Source: Nannocystis pusilla (GTDB lineage: Bacteria; Myxococcota_A; Polyangia; Nannocystales; Nannocystaceae). Taken from it: a stretch of DNA of 64,000 nucleotides. The position numbers and the translations under genes are program-made. Within the stretch, counting starts at the first letter, position 1, and every line of letters starts with the position of its first letter. Shown here piece by piece: positions 23,813 through 34,386 of this stretch. The notes under the pieces are model-generated. The model saw only the letters and a program-made list of their open reading frames with translations, was not told the origin of the DNA and searched no databases. The stretch spans positions 281,902 to 345,901 of the forward strand of contig NZ_JAIRAU010000008.1 of NCBI RefSeq assembly GCF_020073745.1, in the 5' to 3' direction.

Positions 23813-25573
23813 ATGGGTAGACCCGCCGGGACGAGGTGGCACGCGTGGTGTTGGCTGGCGACGCTCGCCGCGTGCGGGCCCACGCCCTCGGCCACCACCA
23901 CCGAGGACGACGCGTCCACCAGTTCGAGCACGACCGCGGCGACGTCCGACACGTCAGGCACCACCGCGGCGCCGACCACCACCGACGCGCCGGGCACCAC
24001 AGTCGAGCCGACCACCACCGACGCGCCCGGCACCACAGCCGGGCCGACGACGTCCGACCTGCCCGCGAATTGCCTCGAGGGCGACGCCGACATCAACGAG
24101 CACGACACCGAGGCCAAGTTCGCCGCGCTGGCCGGCGTCGAGTGCATCACCGGCCACCTCTCGATCCTCAACGTCGACCGCCCCGACCTCAAGGGCCTCG
24201 AGTCGCTGCGGGTCGTCGGCGACTACGTCGGCATCACCCAGAGCGAGTTCGTCTCGCTCGCCGGGCTCGAGAACCTCGAGCGCGTCGGCCACCTCGGGCT
24301 CACCACTCTCCCCAACCTCACCGACATCAGCGCGCTGGCCAACCTGCAGGCGATCACGAACGGCGGGCTCAACCTGGCCAAGATCCCGATCACCAGCCTG
24401 CTGCCCTTTCACCAGCTCACCCACGTCGACGGGGCGCTCTCGATCGACTCCACCGGCGTCGCCTCGCTCGCGGGCCTCGACGCGCTCGCCTCGGTCGGGA
24501 CCTTCGTCAGCATCACCTTCAACGACGATCTCACCTCTCTCGCCGGCCTCGACGACCTCACCACCATCGGCGACTTCCTGCTGATCCGCCACAACCCCGG
24601 CCTCCTCGACCTGACGGGCCTCGGCGGGCTCGTCAGCATCGGCGAGCGCGTCGAGATCGACGACAACGACGCGCTCCAGACCATCGGCCCGCTCGCGCCG
24701 GCGACGATCGGCGGCGACCTGCGGATCTTCGGCAACGAGGTCCTCGCCGACCTCGCCGGCCTCGAGTCGCTCACCAGCATCGGCGGGAAGCTCGAGATCC
24801 TCGTCAACCCCGCCCTCACCGCGATCACGAGCCTCACTGCCCTGCAGTCCGCCGACGAGATCACGATCGAGCACAACGACGCGCTCGTCGAGATCACCGG
24901 GTTCGGCGCCCTGGCCAGCACGAACCTCGTGCAGATCGCCGAAAACCCCGCGCTGAGCCACGTCACCGGGTTCGGCGCCCTGGGCGGCACGAGCCTGGTG
25001 CGGATCGCCAACAACCCCGCGCTGGACCACGTCGCCGGCTTCGACGCTCTGACGTTCGTCGACACGCTCGAGGTCTGGGACAATCACTCGCTGGCCACGC
25101 TCGCGGCGTTCCCCGCGTTGACGCAGGCCGTGACGGTCATCCTGGCCAGGAACCCCGCGCTGACCTCCGTGACCGGCCTCGTCAAGCTCGCCTCGGCCAA
25201 CTGGGTCGGGTTCTCCGAGCTCGGCGTCACCGACCTGTCCGCGCTCGCCTCGCTGACCGACACGAGCCTCGGCATCTCCTCCAACCCTGCCCTGACGAGC
25301 CTCGCGGGGCTCGAGAACTTCGCCACCACGGAGTGGCTGGAGATCGACGGCAACCCGGCGCTGACGTCGCTGACCGCCATCCAGCCCGGCGCCGGTGGCT
25401 CGCTCACGACCGCGCTGTCGCTCCGCATCGTCGACAACGCCGCCCTGCCGTCCTGCGGCGCGCAGGCCCTGCTCGACGCGATCGGCCCGGGGCCGTTCGT
25501 CTGCGTCAAGGACAACCTGGTCGACGCCTGCACCGCCCAGCTGCCGCCGTGCGAGCCGCCGCCGATGCCGTGA
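23813..25573 (+). CDS. Lipoprotein with LRR-like receptor L-domain repeats
   Basis: The protein has 586 residues. The signal ends in LATLAAC (lipobox). A Thr/Ser/Ala/Pro linker of about 70 residues follows, containing a tandem PTTTDAPGTT repeat. The main part is a long solenoid of about 20-25-residue repeats with the pattern IxxNPALxxLxGLxxL, as in IRHNPGLLDLTGLGGLVSIG and ISSNPALTSLAGLENFATTE. This resembles the receptor L-domain/leucine-rich repeat class, which makes a curved protein-binding surface. The C-terminus has CVKDNLVDACTAQLPPCEPP. It is likely cell-surface exposed; the ligand is unknown. Its end is followed by three palindromic hairpins. Confidence 0.87.
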   Translation: MGRPAGTRWHAWCWLATLAACGPTPSATTTEDDASTSSSTTAATSDTSGTTAAPTTTDAPGTTVEPTTTDAPGTTAGPTTSDLPANCLEGDADINEHDTEAKFAALAGVECITGHLSILNVDRPDLKGLESLRVVGDYVGITQSEFVSLAGLENLERVGHLGLTTLPNLTDISALANLQAITNGGLNLAKIPITSLLPFHQLTHVDGALSIDSTGVASLAGLDALASVGTFVSITFNDDLTSLAGLDDLTTIGDFLLIRHNPGLLDLTGLGGLVSIGERVEIDDNDALQTIGPLAPATIGGDLRIFGNEVLADLAGLESLTSIGGKLEILVNPALTAITSLTALQSADEITIEHNDALVEITGFGALASTNLVQIAENPALSHVTGFGALGGTSLVRIANNPALDHVAGFDALTFVDTLEVWDNHSLATLAAFPALTQAVTVILARNPALTSVTGLVKLASANWVGFSELGVTDLSALASLTDTSLGISSNPALTSLAGLENFATTEWLEIDGNPALTSLTAIQPGAGGSLTTALSLRIVDNAALPSCGAQALLDAIGPGPFVCVKDNLVDACTAQLPPCEPPPMP

Positions 25574-25577
25574 CACC

Positions 25578-25662
25578 TGTCCATCCGGACATGCCCGATC
25601 GAGCATGTCCGCTGCGCCACCGTGATCATTCACCTTCGGACATGCCCCAAGGAGCATGTCCG
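25578..25662. repeat. Cluster of three palindromic hairpins between convergent genes
   Basis: Copy 1: TGTCC, ATCC, GGACA (25578-25591). Copy 2: CGGACATGC (25586-25594), 8-nt loop, GCATGTCCG (25603-25611), a perfect 9-bp stem overlapping copy 1. Copy 3: CGGACATGC (25637-25645), 8-nt loop, GCATGTCCG (25654-25662). Copies 2 and 3 repeat about 51 bp apart. The cluster lies between the ends of two convergent genes, where bidirectional transcription stops would be expected. Confidence 0.85.
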
Positions 25663-25672
25663 CTGCGCTCCC

Positions 25673-26077
25673 TCAGTACTCGCGTCGGGCCCCGATCGCG
25701 CCGCCGAACCAGCCGGGGATCAGGCAGGCGAACGGGGTGGCGAGGACGAGCCACGCGGGGTGCGGGATGACCCACAGGTTCATCGCGCCGGCGACCAGCA
25801 GCACGGCGCCGACGATCAGGCCGAAGCGCTGCGTGCGGCGGCCGGCCGCGATGAGGGCCGCCACGGCGCCGCCGCAGAAGGCGCCGGCGGCCCAGGCGAC
25901 CGGCACGAACGCGAGGGCGAGGAACGGGGCGTTCTCGACGTAGTCGCGGATGGCCTTCGGGTCATCCAACCGGAGGTTGGCGGGGGGCGGGTACATGGCG
26001 TGGCCGACCAGCTCGACGATCATGATCGCGAACACCGCGACCGCGACGCCGAGGACCACTGCGAACACGTTGCGCAT
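25673..26077 (-). CDS. Small integral membrane protein of unknown function
   Basis: The 134-residue protein has four hydrophobic segments: VFAVVLGVAVAVFAIMIVEL, LALAFVPVAWAAGAFCGGAV, RFGLIVGAVLLVAGAMNL and AWLVLATPFACLIPGWFGGA. Between segments 1 and 2 is a short charged loop (DDPKAIRDYVENAP). No conserved motif was recognised. The ATG at 26077 is the first Met before a good membrane segment; a frame upstream of it is Arg/Pro-rich and less likely. It lies 78 bp downstream of secA on the same strand and may be expressed with it. Confidence 0.75.
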   Translation of the reverse strand: MRNVFAVVLGVAVAVFAIMIVELVGHAMYPPPANLRLDDPKAIRDYVENAPFLALAFVPVAWAAGAFCGGAVAALIAAGRRTQRFGLIVGAVLLVAGAMNLWVIPHPAWLVLATPFACLIPGWFGGAIGARREY

Positions 26078-26155
26078 GGCCGGGAAGGTACTCCCCGGCG
26101 CCTGGCGCGGCAACGACCCGATGAGTGCGGTGGAGCCGGCGTTGCGCCGGCCCAC

Positions 26156-29272
<3,117 letters not shown>

Positions 29273-29382
29273 GGCGGGCCGTGCGCGGGGCAAAGGGTAC
29301 GGGCGAGGCGCGCCCGTGTCCACGCGCCATGATCGCAGAAGAAGGGCGATCTCTGACACGCCCGCCTGGTACTGTCGCGGCC

Positions 29383-30309
29383 GTGAAGGCCGCTATCGTG
29401 CGTCCGCCCCCGTCTGGCCCCAGCGGCCGCGTCGTCGTCGCCGCGCCTTCGGGCCCGGTCCCCGAGGCCAGGCTCGCCGAGGGCCTCGCCGTACTGCGCG
29501 ACTTGCAGATCGGTGAGATCTCGCTCGCGGCCAATCTGGGCGCGCGGACCGGCTATTTCGCCGGTGAGGACGGCGTACGCCTGGCCGCGCTGCAAGCGGC
29601 GCTGGACGACCCCGAGGTCACGGCGATCGTGTGCGCGCGCGGCGGCTACGGCCTGACCCGCCTGTTGCCGCTGCTGCGCCCCGCCGGGTTCGTGGCCGCG
29701 CCCAAGCTGCTGGTCGGCTTCTCCGACGCGACGGCGCTGCTCTGCTGGGCGCTCCGCGCCGGCGTGTGCGGCGTGCACGGCCCGGTGGTGACGCAGCTCG
29801 GCGCGCTGCCGGCGGCCGATGCCCAGCGCCTCGCGCTGCTGATGCGCGGCGAGCTCCCCGCCCCGCTCGCCGGCGATGAAGGCGTCGGCGCCGCGCGCGT
29901 GGTGGCGCCGCTCGTGCCGGCCAACCTCGAGGTGCTGCGCTCGCTGGTCGGCACGCCGTGGCTGCCCGACCTCGCCGGCACGATCGTCGCGCTCGAGGAG
30001 ATCGGCGAGCGGCCCTATCGCATCGACCGCGCGCTGACGCAGCTCATCACCAGCGGGGCGCTCGCGGGGGTGCGCGGGTTCGCCGTCGGCCAGCTGTACG
30101 CCTGCGAGGAGCCGCCCGCCGGCAACCCCGACAGCCCGAGCGCCCGCGCGGTGGTGCGCGAGCGGCTGGCGGGGCTCGACGTCCCCGTGGTGCTCGGCTT
30201 GCCTTTCGGACATCTGCCGCACGAGCACGCGGCGCTGCCGTGCGGCGCTCGCGTCGAGCTCGACCCGTCGCGCGCGACGCTGACGATGCTCGAGCCGGTC
30301 ACCGCCTGA
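29383..30309 (+). CDS. LD-carboxypeptidase (S66 family)
   Basis: The 308-residue protein begins at a GTG (VKAAIVRPPPSG), about 17 codons before VVVAAPSGPV. RGGYGLTRLLPLL is the family's N-terminal signature, GFSDATALLCW holds the nucleophile Ser, and EEIGERPYRIDRAL and GHLPHEHAALPCG hold the Glu and His of the Ser-Glu-His triad. LdcA releases the terminal D-Ala from tetrapeptides during peptidoglycan recycling in the cytoplasm; members of the same family (MccF) cleave the microcin C7 peptide bond. No recycling genes are next to it. An ATG upstream at 29281 gives a longer frame but without Shine-Dalgarno support. Confidence 0.9.
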   Translation: MKAAIVRPPPSGPSGRVVVAAPSGPVPEARLAEGLAVLRDLQIGEISLAANLGARTGYFAGEDGVRLAALQAALDDPEVTAIVCARGGYGLTRLLPLLRPAGFVAAPKLLVGFSDATALLCWALRAGVCGVHGPVVTQLGALPAADAQRLALLMRGELPAPLAGDEGVGAARVVAPLVPANLEVLRSLVGTPWLPDLAGTIVALEEIGERPYRIDRALTQLITSGALAGVRGFAVGQLYACEEPPAGNPDSPSARAVVRERLAGLDVPVVLGLPFGHLPHEHAALPCGARVELDPSRATLTMLEPVTA

Positions 30310-30330
30310 GCCGTTCGAGGCGTCACGGGC

Positions 30331-31008
30331 TCAGTCGCGCGGCTGCCGGCCGAGCAGCTGATGGAGCGCGGCCTCGGCCTCGCCGCGGGTGGTCACGGCG
30401 CCGAGGCTGATCTCGAAGGTGCCGGCGGTCAGCGGCTCGTGGATCACGGGCGCCATCAGGACCTCCTCGTCCTGGATCGCGGCGAGCCGCCGCCCGACCG
30501 CCCGGGTGGTGAGGGCGGCGAGGCTGCGCCCGTCCTCCGCCCCGAGGCGCACGCGGAGCCGCGGCCGGTCGTCGTCGCCGTCGACGAGGCTCGCCGAGGC
30601 CAGCTTGCGCAGCGTCAGGCCCCCGGCCTCGACGCAGTGCATGCGCCAGTAGGTCCGGCCGTCGGGGCCGCGCAGGCGCTCGTAGGCGAACTGGTGCTCG
30701 GCCGGCGGCGCGAGCTCGGGGTGGGTCCGGATGTAGTCCTCGAGGACATGTTTCTCGGGACCTGTCACAAAGACCTCGTGCATACTGGGCCCGTCGGGGC
30801 GGACGACCACCGCGTCGGCGACGTCGAGGCCCGACTGCCCGTCGGCCTGCACGGCCTCGACGACCCGCTTGAGCGCGCCCCCGGGGTCGTCGACGGTCGT
30901 GAGGATCAACGGCCGACCGAGCTCGACCTCGACATTCGCCGGACCGGTGCAGCCGACGACGCCGACGGGCGCGAGCGCGAGCACGAGCACGAACAGCGAG
31001 CGGAGCAT
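30331..31008 (-). CDS. Lipoprotein with a SecDF P1-like periplasmic domain
   Basis: The 225-residue protein has the signal MLRSLFVLVLALAPVGVVGC (lipid Cys). A first domain of about 75 residues has no clear family (VVVRPDGPSMHEVFVTGPEK). The C-terminal half, YWRMHCVEAGGLTLRKLAS through LTTRAVGRRLAAIQDEEVLM and APVIHEPLTAGTFEISLG, matches the P1 head domain of SecDF, in which the PVI and LDG-like segments are conserved. In SecDF this domain pulls on translocating proteins; as a free lipoprotein it could assist folding or insertion at the membrane. The gene ends 22 bp past the LD-carboxypeptidase gene (convergent). Homology is by eye only. Confidence 0.72.
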   Translation of the reverse strand: MLRSLFVLVLALAPVGVVGCTGPANVEVELGRPLILTTVDDPGGALKRVVEAVQADGQSGLDVADAVVVRPDGPSMHEVFVTGPEKHVLEDYIRTHPELAPPAEHQFAYERLRGPDGRTYWRMHCVEAGGLTLRKLASASLVDGDDDRPRLRVRLGAEDGRSLAALTTRAVGRRLAAIQDEEVLMAPVIHEPLTAGTFEISLGAVTTRGEAEAALHQLLGRQPRD

Positions 31009-31158
31009 GCCGCACCATAGCGGTCCCGGACGCGGAGGTGACGAAGGCCGGCGGCGAAAAGAGCGCCCGGCGACGCGCGAGGACGGCGAGGTCCTGCTGT
31101 CACACCGGGCCGCTCGCGGATGCGCGTGCGGGTGAGCAGGCGCGGCGCGAGCCCCCGA

Positions 31159-31755
31159 TCACGGACCGGGCAGCAGGCCGACGTCGCGGAGCAGGCCGGC
31201 GACGGCGATGAGCGGCAGACCGATGATGCCGGTGAAGTCGGCGCCGTCGATGCGAGTGAAGAGCTTGATGCCGGCGTCCTCGATGCGGAAGCTGCCGGCG
31301 CAGTCGAGCGGGCGGTGGCGGCGGACGTAAGTGGCAGCCTCTTCCTCGCCGTAAGACCGCATGGTCAAGGTCTGGACGTCGACGGCGGTGCGGGCGTCGC
31401 CGCCGCTGGCGTCGAGCAGGACGACGCCGGTGACGAGCCGGAAGACGGCGCCCGACAGACGCATGAGCTGGGCGATCGCCCGCTCCTCGCTGCCCGGTTT
31501 GTGGAGCAGCTCGCCACCGGGCCCGACCGCGACCTGGTCGGCGCCGAGGATCCACGCGTCCGGGTGCTCGTCGCGCAGACTCCGGGCCTTCCCCATGGCG
31601 AGCCGGAGAGCGAAGGCCTCGGCGCCGAGTTCGCCGAAACGTGCGTCTTCAGCGCGCTCGTCGAACGCAGGAGCCGCGGAGATGAAGGGCACTTCAAGTC
31701 GCGCGAGCAAATCGCGCCGATAGCGCGAGGTCGAGGCCAGAACGAGGTTCTGCAT
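31159..31755 (-). CDS. Maf/YceF-type nucleotide pyrophosphatase
   Basis: The 198-residue protein opens with LVLASTSRYRRDLLARL, the Maf signature that includes the phosphate-binding S-T-S-x-x-R. WILGADQVAV is the DQ motif that follows, and FRIEDAGIKLFTRIDG and FTGIIGLPLI match the family's C-terminus. Maf proteins hydrolyse nucleoside triphosphates such as m7GTP, dTTP or UTP and are linked to septum inhibition or nucleotide clean-up. A Shine-Dalgarno-like GAGGAGGAACC lies upstream of the ATG. It is a stand-alone gene, divergent from the winged-helix regulator at 31855. Confidence 0.93.
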   Translation of the reverse strand: MQNLVLASTSRYRRDLLARLEVPFISAAPAFDERAEDARFGELGAEAFALRLAMGKARSLRDEHPDAWILGADQVAVGPGGELLHKPGSEERAIAQLMRLSGAVFRLVTGVVLLDASGGDARTAVDVQTLTMRSYGEEEAATYVRRHRPLDCAGSFRIEDAGIKLFTRIDGADFTGIIGLPLIAVAGLLRDVGLLPGP

Positions 31756-31807
31756 GGGCTTCCAGGTTCCTCCTCAGACGATGACCGTCCGTCGTAACGC
31801 GATCCGG

Positions 31808-31836
31808 TTGACCAAAGGTGATGATTTCTTCATGAT
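31808..31836 (+). promoter_or_regulatory. Possible sigma70-type promoter of the winged-helix gene
   Basis: TTGACC (31808-31813) and CATGAT (31831-31836) are separated by 17 bp; the -35 matches five of six and the -10 four of six consensus bases. The predicted transcription start lies near 31843, within a CGGAG purine stretch seven bases before the GTG start at 31855. Confidence 0.4.
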
Positions 31837-31854
31837 CGGAGACGGAGATCCATT

Positions 31855-32181
31855 GTGCCCGATAGGCCCTCGGAGTGGACGTTTCTGACCAATCACGCGC
31901 ACGTGCTGTTCTGCGTCGCGCAAGACCCGGAGATCCGTCTGCGCGACGTGGCAGAGGCGGTAGGCATCACCGAACGGGCGGTCCAGCGGATCGTCACTGA
32001 GCTGGAAGAGTCGGGGTACATCACCCGCCAGCGAAGCGGACGGCGCAACCTGTACATCGTCCACAGGAACCTGCCGCTGCGTCACCGCATCGAGTCGCAC
32101 CGCCAGGTCAATGACCTGATCGGGCTCATCGTGCCCGAGCTCATTTCCCGCGCTTCTTCTTCTTCACAGGCTTCTTCTTGA
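31855..32181 (+). CDS. Small winged-helix transcriptional regulator
   Basis: The 108-residue protein is a winged helix of the MarR/GntR-like size: LTNHAHVLFCVAQDPEIRLR, DVAEAVGITERAVQRIVTEL and EESGYITRQRSGRRNLYIVH form the helix-turn-helix and wing. A similar protein is common in actinobacteria and myxobacteria. It starts at GTG with CGGAG seven bases upstream. Its last 41 bases overlap the end of the kinase gene on the other strand, so the two are convergent and read into each other. Target genes and ligand are unknown. Confidence 0.87.
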   Translation: MPDRPSEWTFLTNHAHVLFCVAQDPEIRLRDVAEAVGITERAVQRIVTELEESGYITRQRSGRRNLYIVHRNLPLRHRIESHRQVNDLIGLIVPELISRASSSSQASS

Positions 32182-34078
32182 CCGGCTTGGCCGGAGCGAA
32201 GGCCTCGGGGAAGCGGCGGGCGTAGTCGGTCCGCACGGTGGCGAGCAGCGCGGCGGCCTCGTCGCAGACCGGCGTGGGAGCCGCCTCCGCGGGCGGAGCC
32301 GGCGCCTGGGCGGCCTTGAGCGCCGGGACGTAGTCGGCCAGCGGCTCGTCCTTGATCGGCTGCAGCGCCGCCAGGGCGGCGACGCACGGGTCGGGCGCGT
32401 CGCCGTACTGCTCGAGGTCGCGACGGCGATTGAGCACGACGTCGACCTGCGCCGCGGCGTCGGCGGGCAGCGCGTCGCGGATCTGCCGGCGCTGCGCCCA
32501 CGTGGCCCAAGGCTTGGCGTCGTTGATGTAGTGGACGAGGATCGGCACGCCGGCCGCGCCGAGGTCGACGGCCAGGGCGATCGCGGCGTCGGTGTAGGGC
32601 CGCTTGCGCAGCAGCGCGTCGACCTCGTCGATGAAGCCGAGGTCGCGCTCCAGGCCCGGCGACTTCTTCAGCACCTCGCCGTAGCGCCGCACCGCCGCCT
32701 CGTGCATCGTCGGCCGCTTGCCGAGCTGCCGGGCGTCGCGCCACACCAGCTGCGCGTGCCCGGGGTGGCGCTCGAGCAGGGCGTCGATCTGCGCCTGCGC
32801 CTCGTCGAGCTTGCCCTGCTTGATCAGGTCGTCGAGCGCGGCCAGCTCCTGCTCCGACGGACCTGCCCCCGGGGACATGGCCGAAGGACCAGGCCCGCCC
32901 GTGTCGACCGCGCTGTCCGATGCGTCGGTGCGGGCCTCGGCCGGTGGATCGGCCGCGGGCTGCTGGCCGCCGCCGCCGAAGAACAGGAGGTAGATCAGGC
33001 CGACCGAGACGAGCGCGAGCACGACGCAGCCGGCGATCAGCGCCTTGAACCAGGTGCGGCGGGTCCAGCGGTCGGTGTCGAGGACCGACTCGACGAAGTC
33101 GATCTGGCGCGGGCGCAGGGCCTCGGGCAGCGGGCGGTTGGCGGTGTCGGCCACGGCGCCCACGCCCCCGATGTCGAGCAGCGGGTTGGAGGTGTCGCCG
33201 CGGCCCTTGTGCGACATGTTGCTGCGGTAGCGCTCGAGCGCGGCGCGGACGGTGCGGGCGTCGGGGAACCGCTGCTCGCGCTGCTTCGCCAGCAGGCGGT
33301 AGACGATCGCGGCCAGCTCCTGCGGCACGTTGTCGGGCAGCTGCGGCGTCTCGGTGCTGACCTGCATGCGGATCAGCGCGATCGCGTCCTCGTGGTTGAA
33401 GGGCAGCCGCCCGGTCAGCATCTGGAACATCAGGATGCCGACGGCGTAGAGGTCGGCGCGCGGGTCGATCTCGACGCCGAGGGCCTGCTCCGGGCTCATG
33501 TACTGAGGTGTCCCGAAGACCATGCCGGCGCGCGTGAGCGGGTCGCCGGCGTCGCTGCCGACCAGCTTGGCGATGCCGAAGTCGACCAGCTTGAGCAGCT
33601 GATTGCCGTGCTGGTCGCGGGTGAGGAACACGTTCTGCGGCTTGAGGTCGCGGTGGATCACGCCCTGGCTGTGGGCGTGCTCGAGGCCCCGCAAGATCTG
33701 GATCGACCACTCCACCACCCGCTTCGGCGCCGTCGGCTCGGTCAGCAGGTCGGCCAGCTCGACGCCCTCGAGCAGCTGCATCACGAGGTAGCGCATGCCG
33801 TCCTCGGTCGTGCCGTAGGCCGAGACGTGGATGCAGTTGGGGTGGTCGAGCCGGGCCGCGCTCTGGGCCTCGCGGTCGAAGCGACGCACGAGCTCGGGGT
33901 CGCGGTTGAAGTCGGGGTGCAGGACCTTGATCGCGACGTCCCGCATCATGATGACGTGGCGGCCGCGGAACACCGCTCCCATGCCGCCCTCACCGATGAG
34001 CTGGTCGAGCCGGTAGGTACCGTCGAGGACGGTGCCGACCAGCGCCGAGAGGTCGCGAGTGGTGCCAGCCGCGGTCAT
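32141..34078 (-). CDS. Transmembrane Ser/Thr protein kinase
   Basis: The 645-residue protein has a canonical kinase domain at about 20-285: glycine loop IGEGGMGAVFRGR, Lys51 in VAIKVL, HRDLKPQN (Asp144), DFGIAKL and GTPQYMSPEQALG. It is an RD kinase and likely autophosphorylates. One membrane segment follows (ALIAGCVVLALVSVGLIYLLFF, about 346-367). The C-terminal part of about 280 residues lies outside the membrane; it has a helical region around a repeated LDDLIKQGKLDEAQAQIDAL pattern like a TPR, and ends with a very basic Lys-rich tail (AKPVKKKPVKKKKRGK). The outer part could sense an envelope signal (inference). It follows the PknK-like gene on the same strand. Confidence 0.92.
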   Translation of the reverse strand: MTAAGTTRDLSALVGTVLDGTYRLDQLIGEGGMGAVFRGRHVIMMRDVAIKVLHPDFNRDPELVRRFDREAQSAARLDHPNCIHVSAYGTTEDGMRYLVMQLLEGVELADLLTEPTAPKRVVEWSIQILRGLEHAHSQGVIHRDLKPQNVFLTRDQHGNQLLKLVDFGIAKLVGSDAGDPLTRAGMVFGTPQYMSPEQALGVEIDPRADLYAVGILMFQMLTGRLPFNHEDAIALIRMQVSTETPQLPDNVPQELAAIVYRLLAKQREQRFPDARTVRAALERYRSNMSHKGRGDTSNPLLDIGGVGAVADTANRPLPEALRPRQIDFVESVLDTDRWTRRTWFKALIAGCVVLALVSVGLIYLLFFGGGGQQPAADPPAEARTDASDSAVDTGGPGPSAMSPGAGPSEQELAALDDLIKQGKLDEAQAQIDALLERHPGHAQLVWRDARQLGKRPTMHEAAVRRYGEVLKKSPGLERDLGFIDEVDALLRKRPYTDAAIALAVDLGAAGVPILVHYINDAKPWATWAQRRQIRDALPADAAAQVDVVLNRRRDLEQYGDAPDPCVAALAALQPIKDEPLADYVPALKAAQAPAPPAEAAPTPVCDEAAALLATVRTDYARRFPEAFAPAKPVKKKPVKKKKRGK

Positions 34079-34386
34079 GTCTGCGCCTGGACTCGAACGC
34101 GGCCGCGTAGTCTAAGGTTGGGGGTCATGAGACGGCCTCGAGGGCTCGAGGCAACACGGACATTAATTCAGGCCCGCAGGGCCGGGAAGTACAATCATCA
34201 GGCCCGGCGACGACGCGGAAATCAAATTCGCGGGGCCGGGAAGCGGTTTCAGACGCGCGCGGCTGCGTGGCGATTTCAGGCGCGCGGCAAGCCGCGTCTG
34301 GCGCGGAGCGCCGGGGAGCCGGTTCAGGCGTGGACGGCCGTGAAAGCAGCTCGGGCCGTGAAGTCCGTGCGCGCGGCGTGCGGGCG
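34079..34386. other. Spacer of about 308 bp between two kinase genes
   Basis: No protein-coding frame stands out. A short GGCCC-GCA-GGGCC hairpin (34171-34183) and several copies of the string GGCCGGGAAG are present; they may be chance in GC-rich DNA. The upstream part may hold the promoter of the transmembrane kinase gene, read leftward. No RNA gene is visible. Confidence 0.45.
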
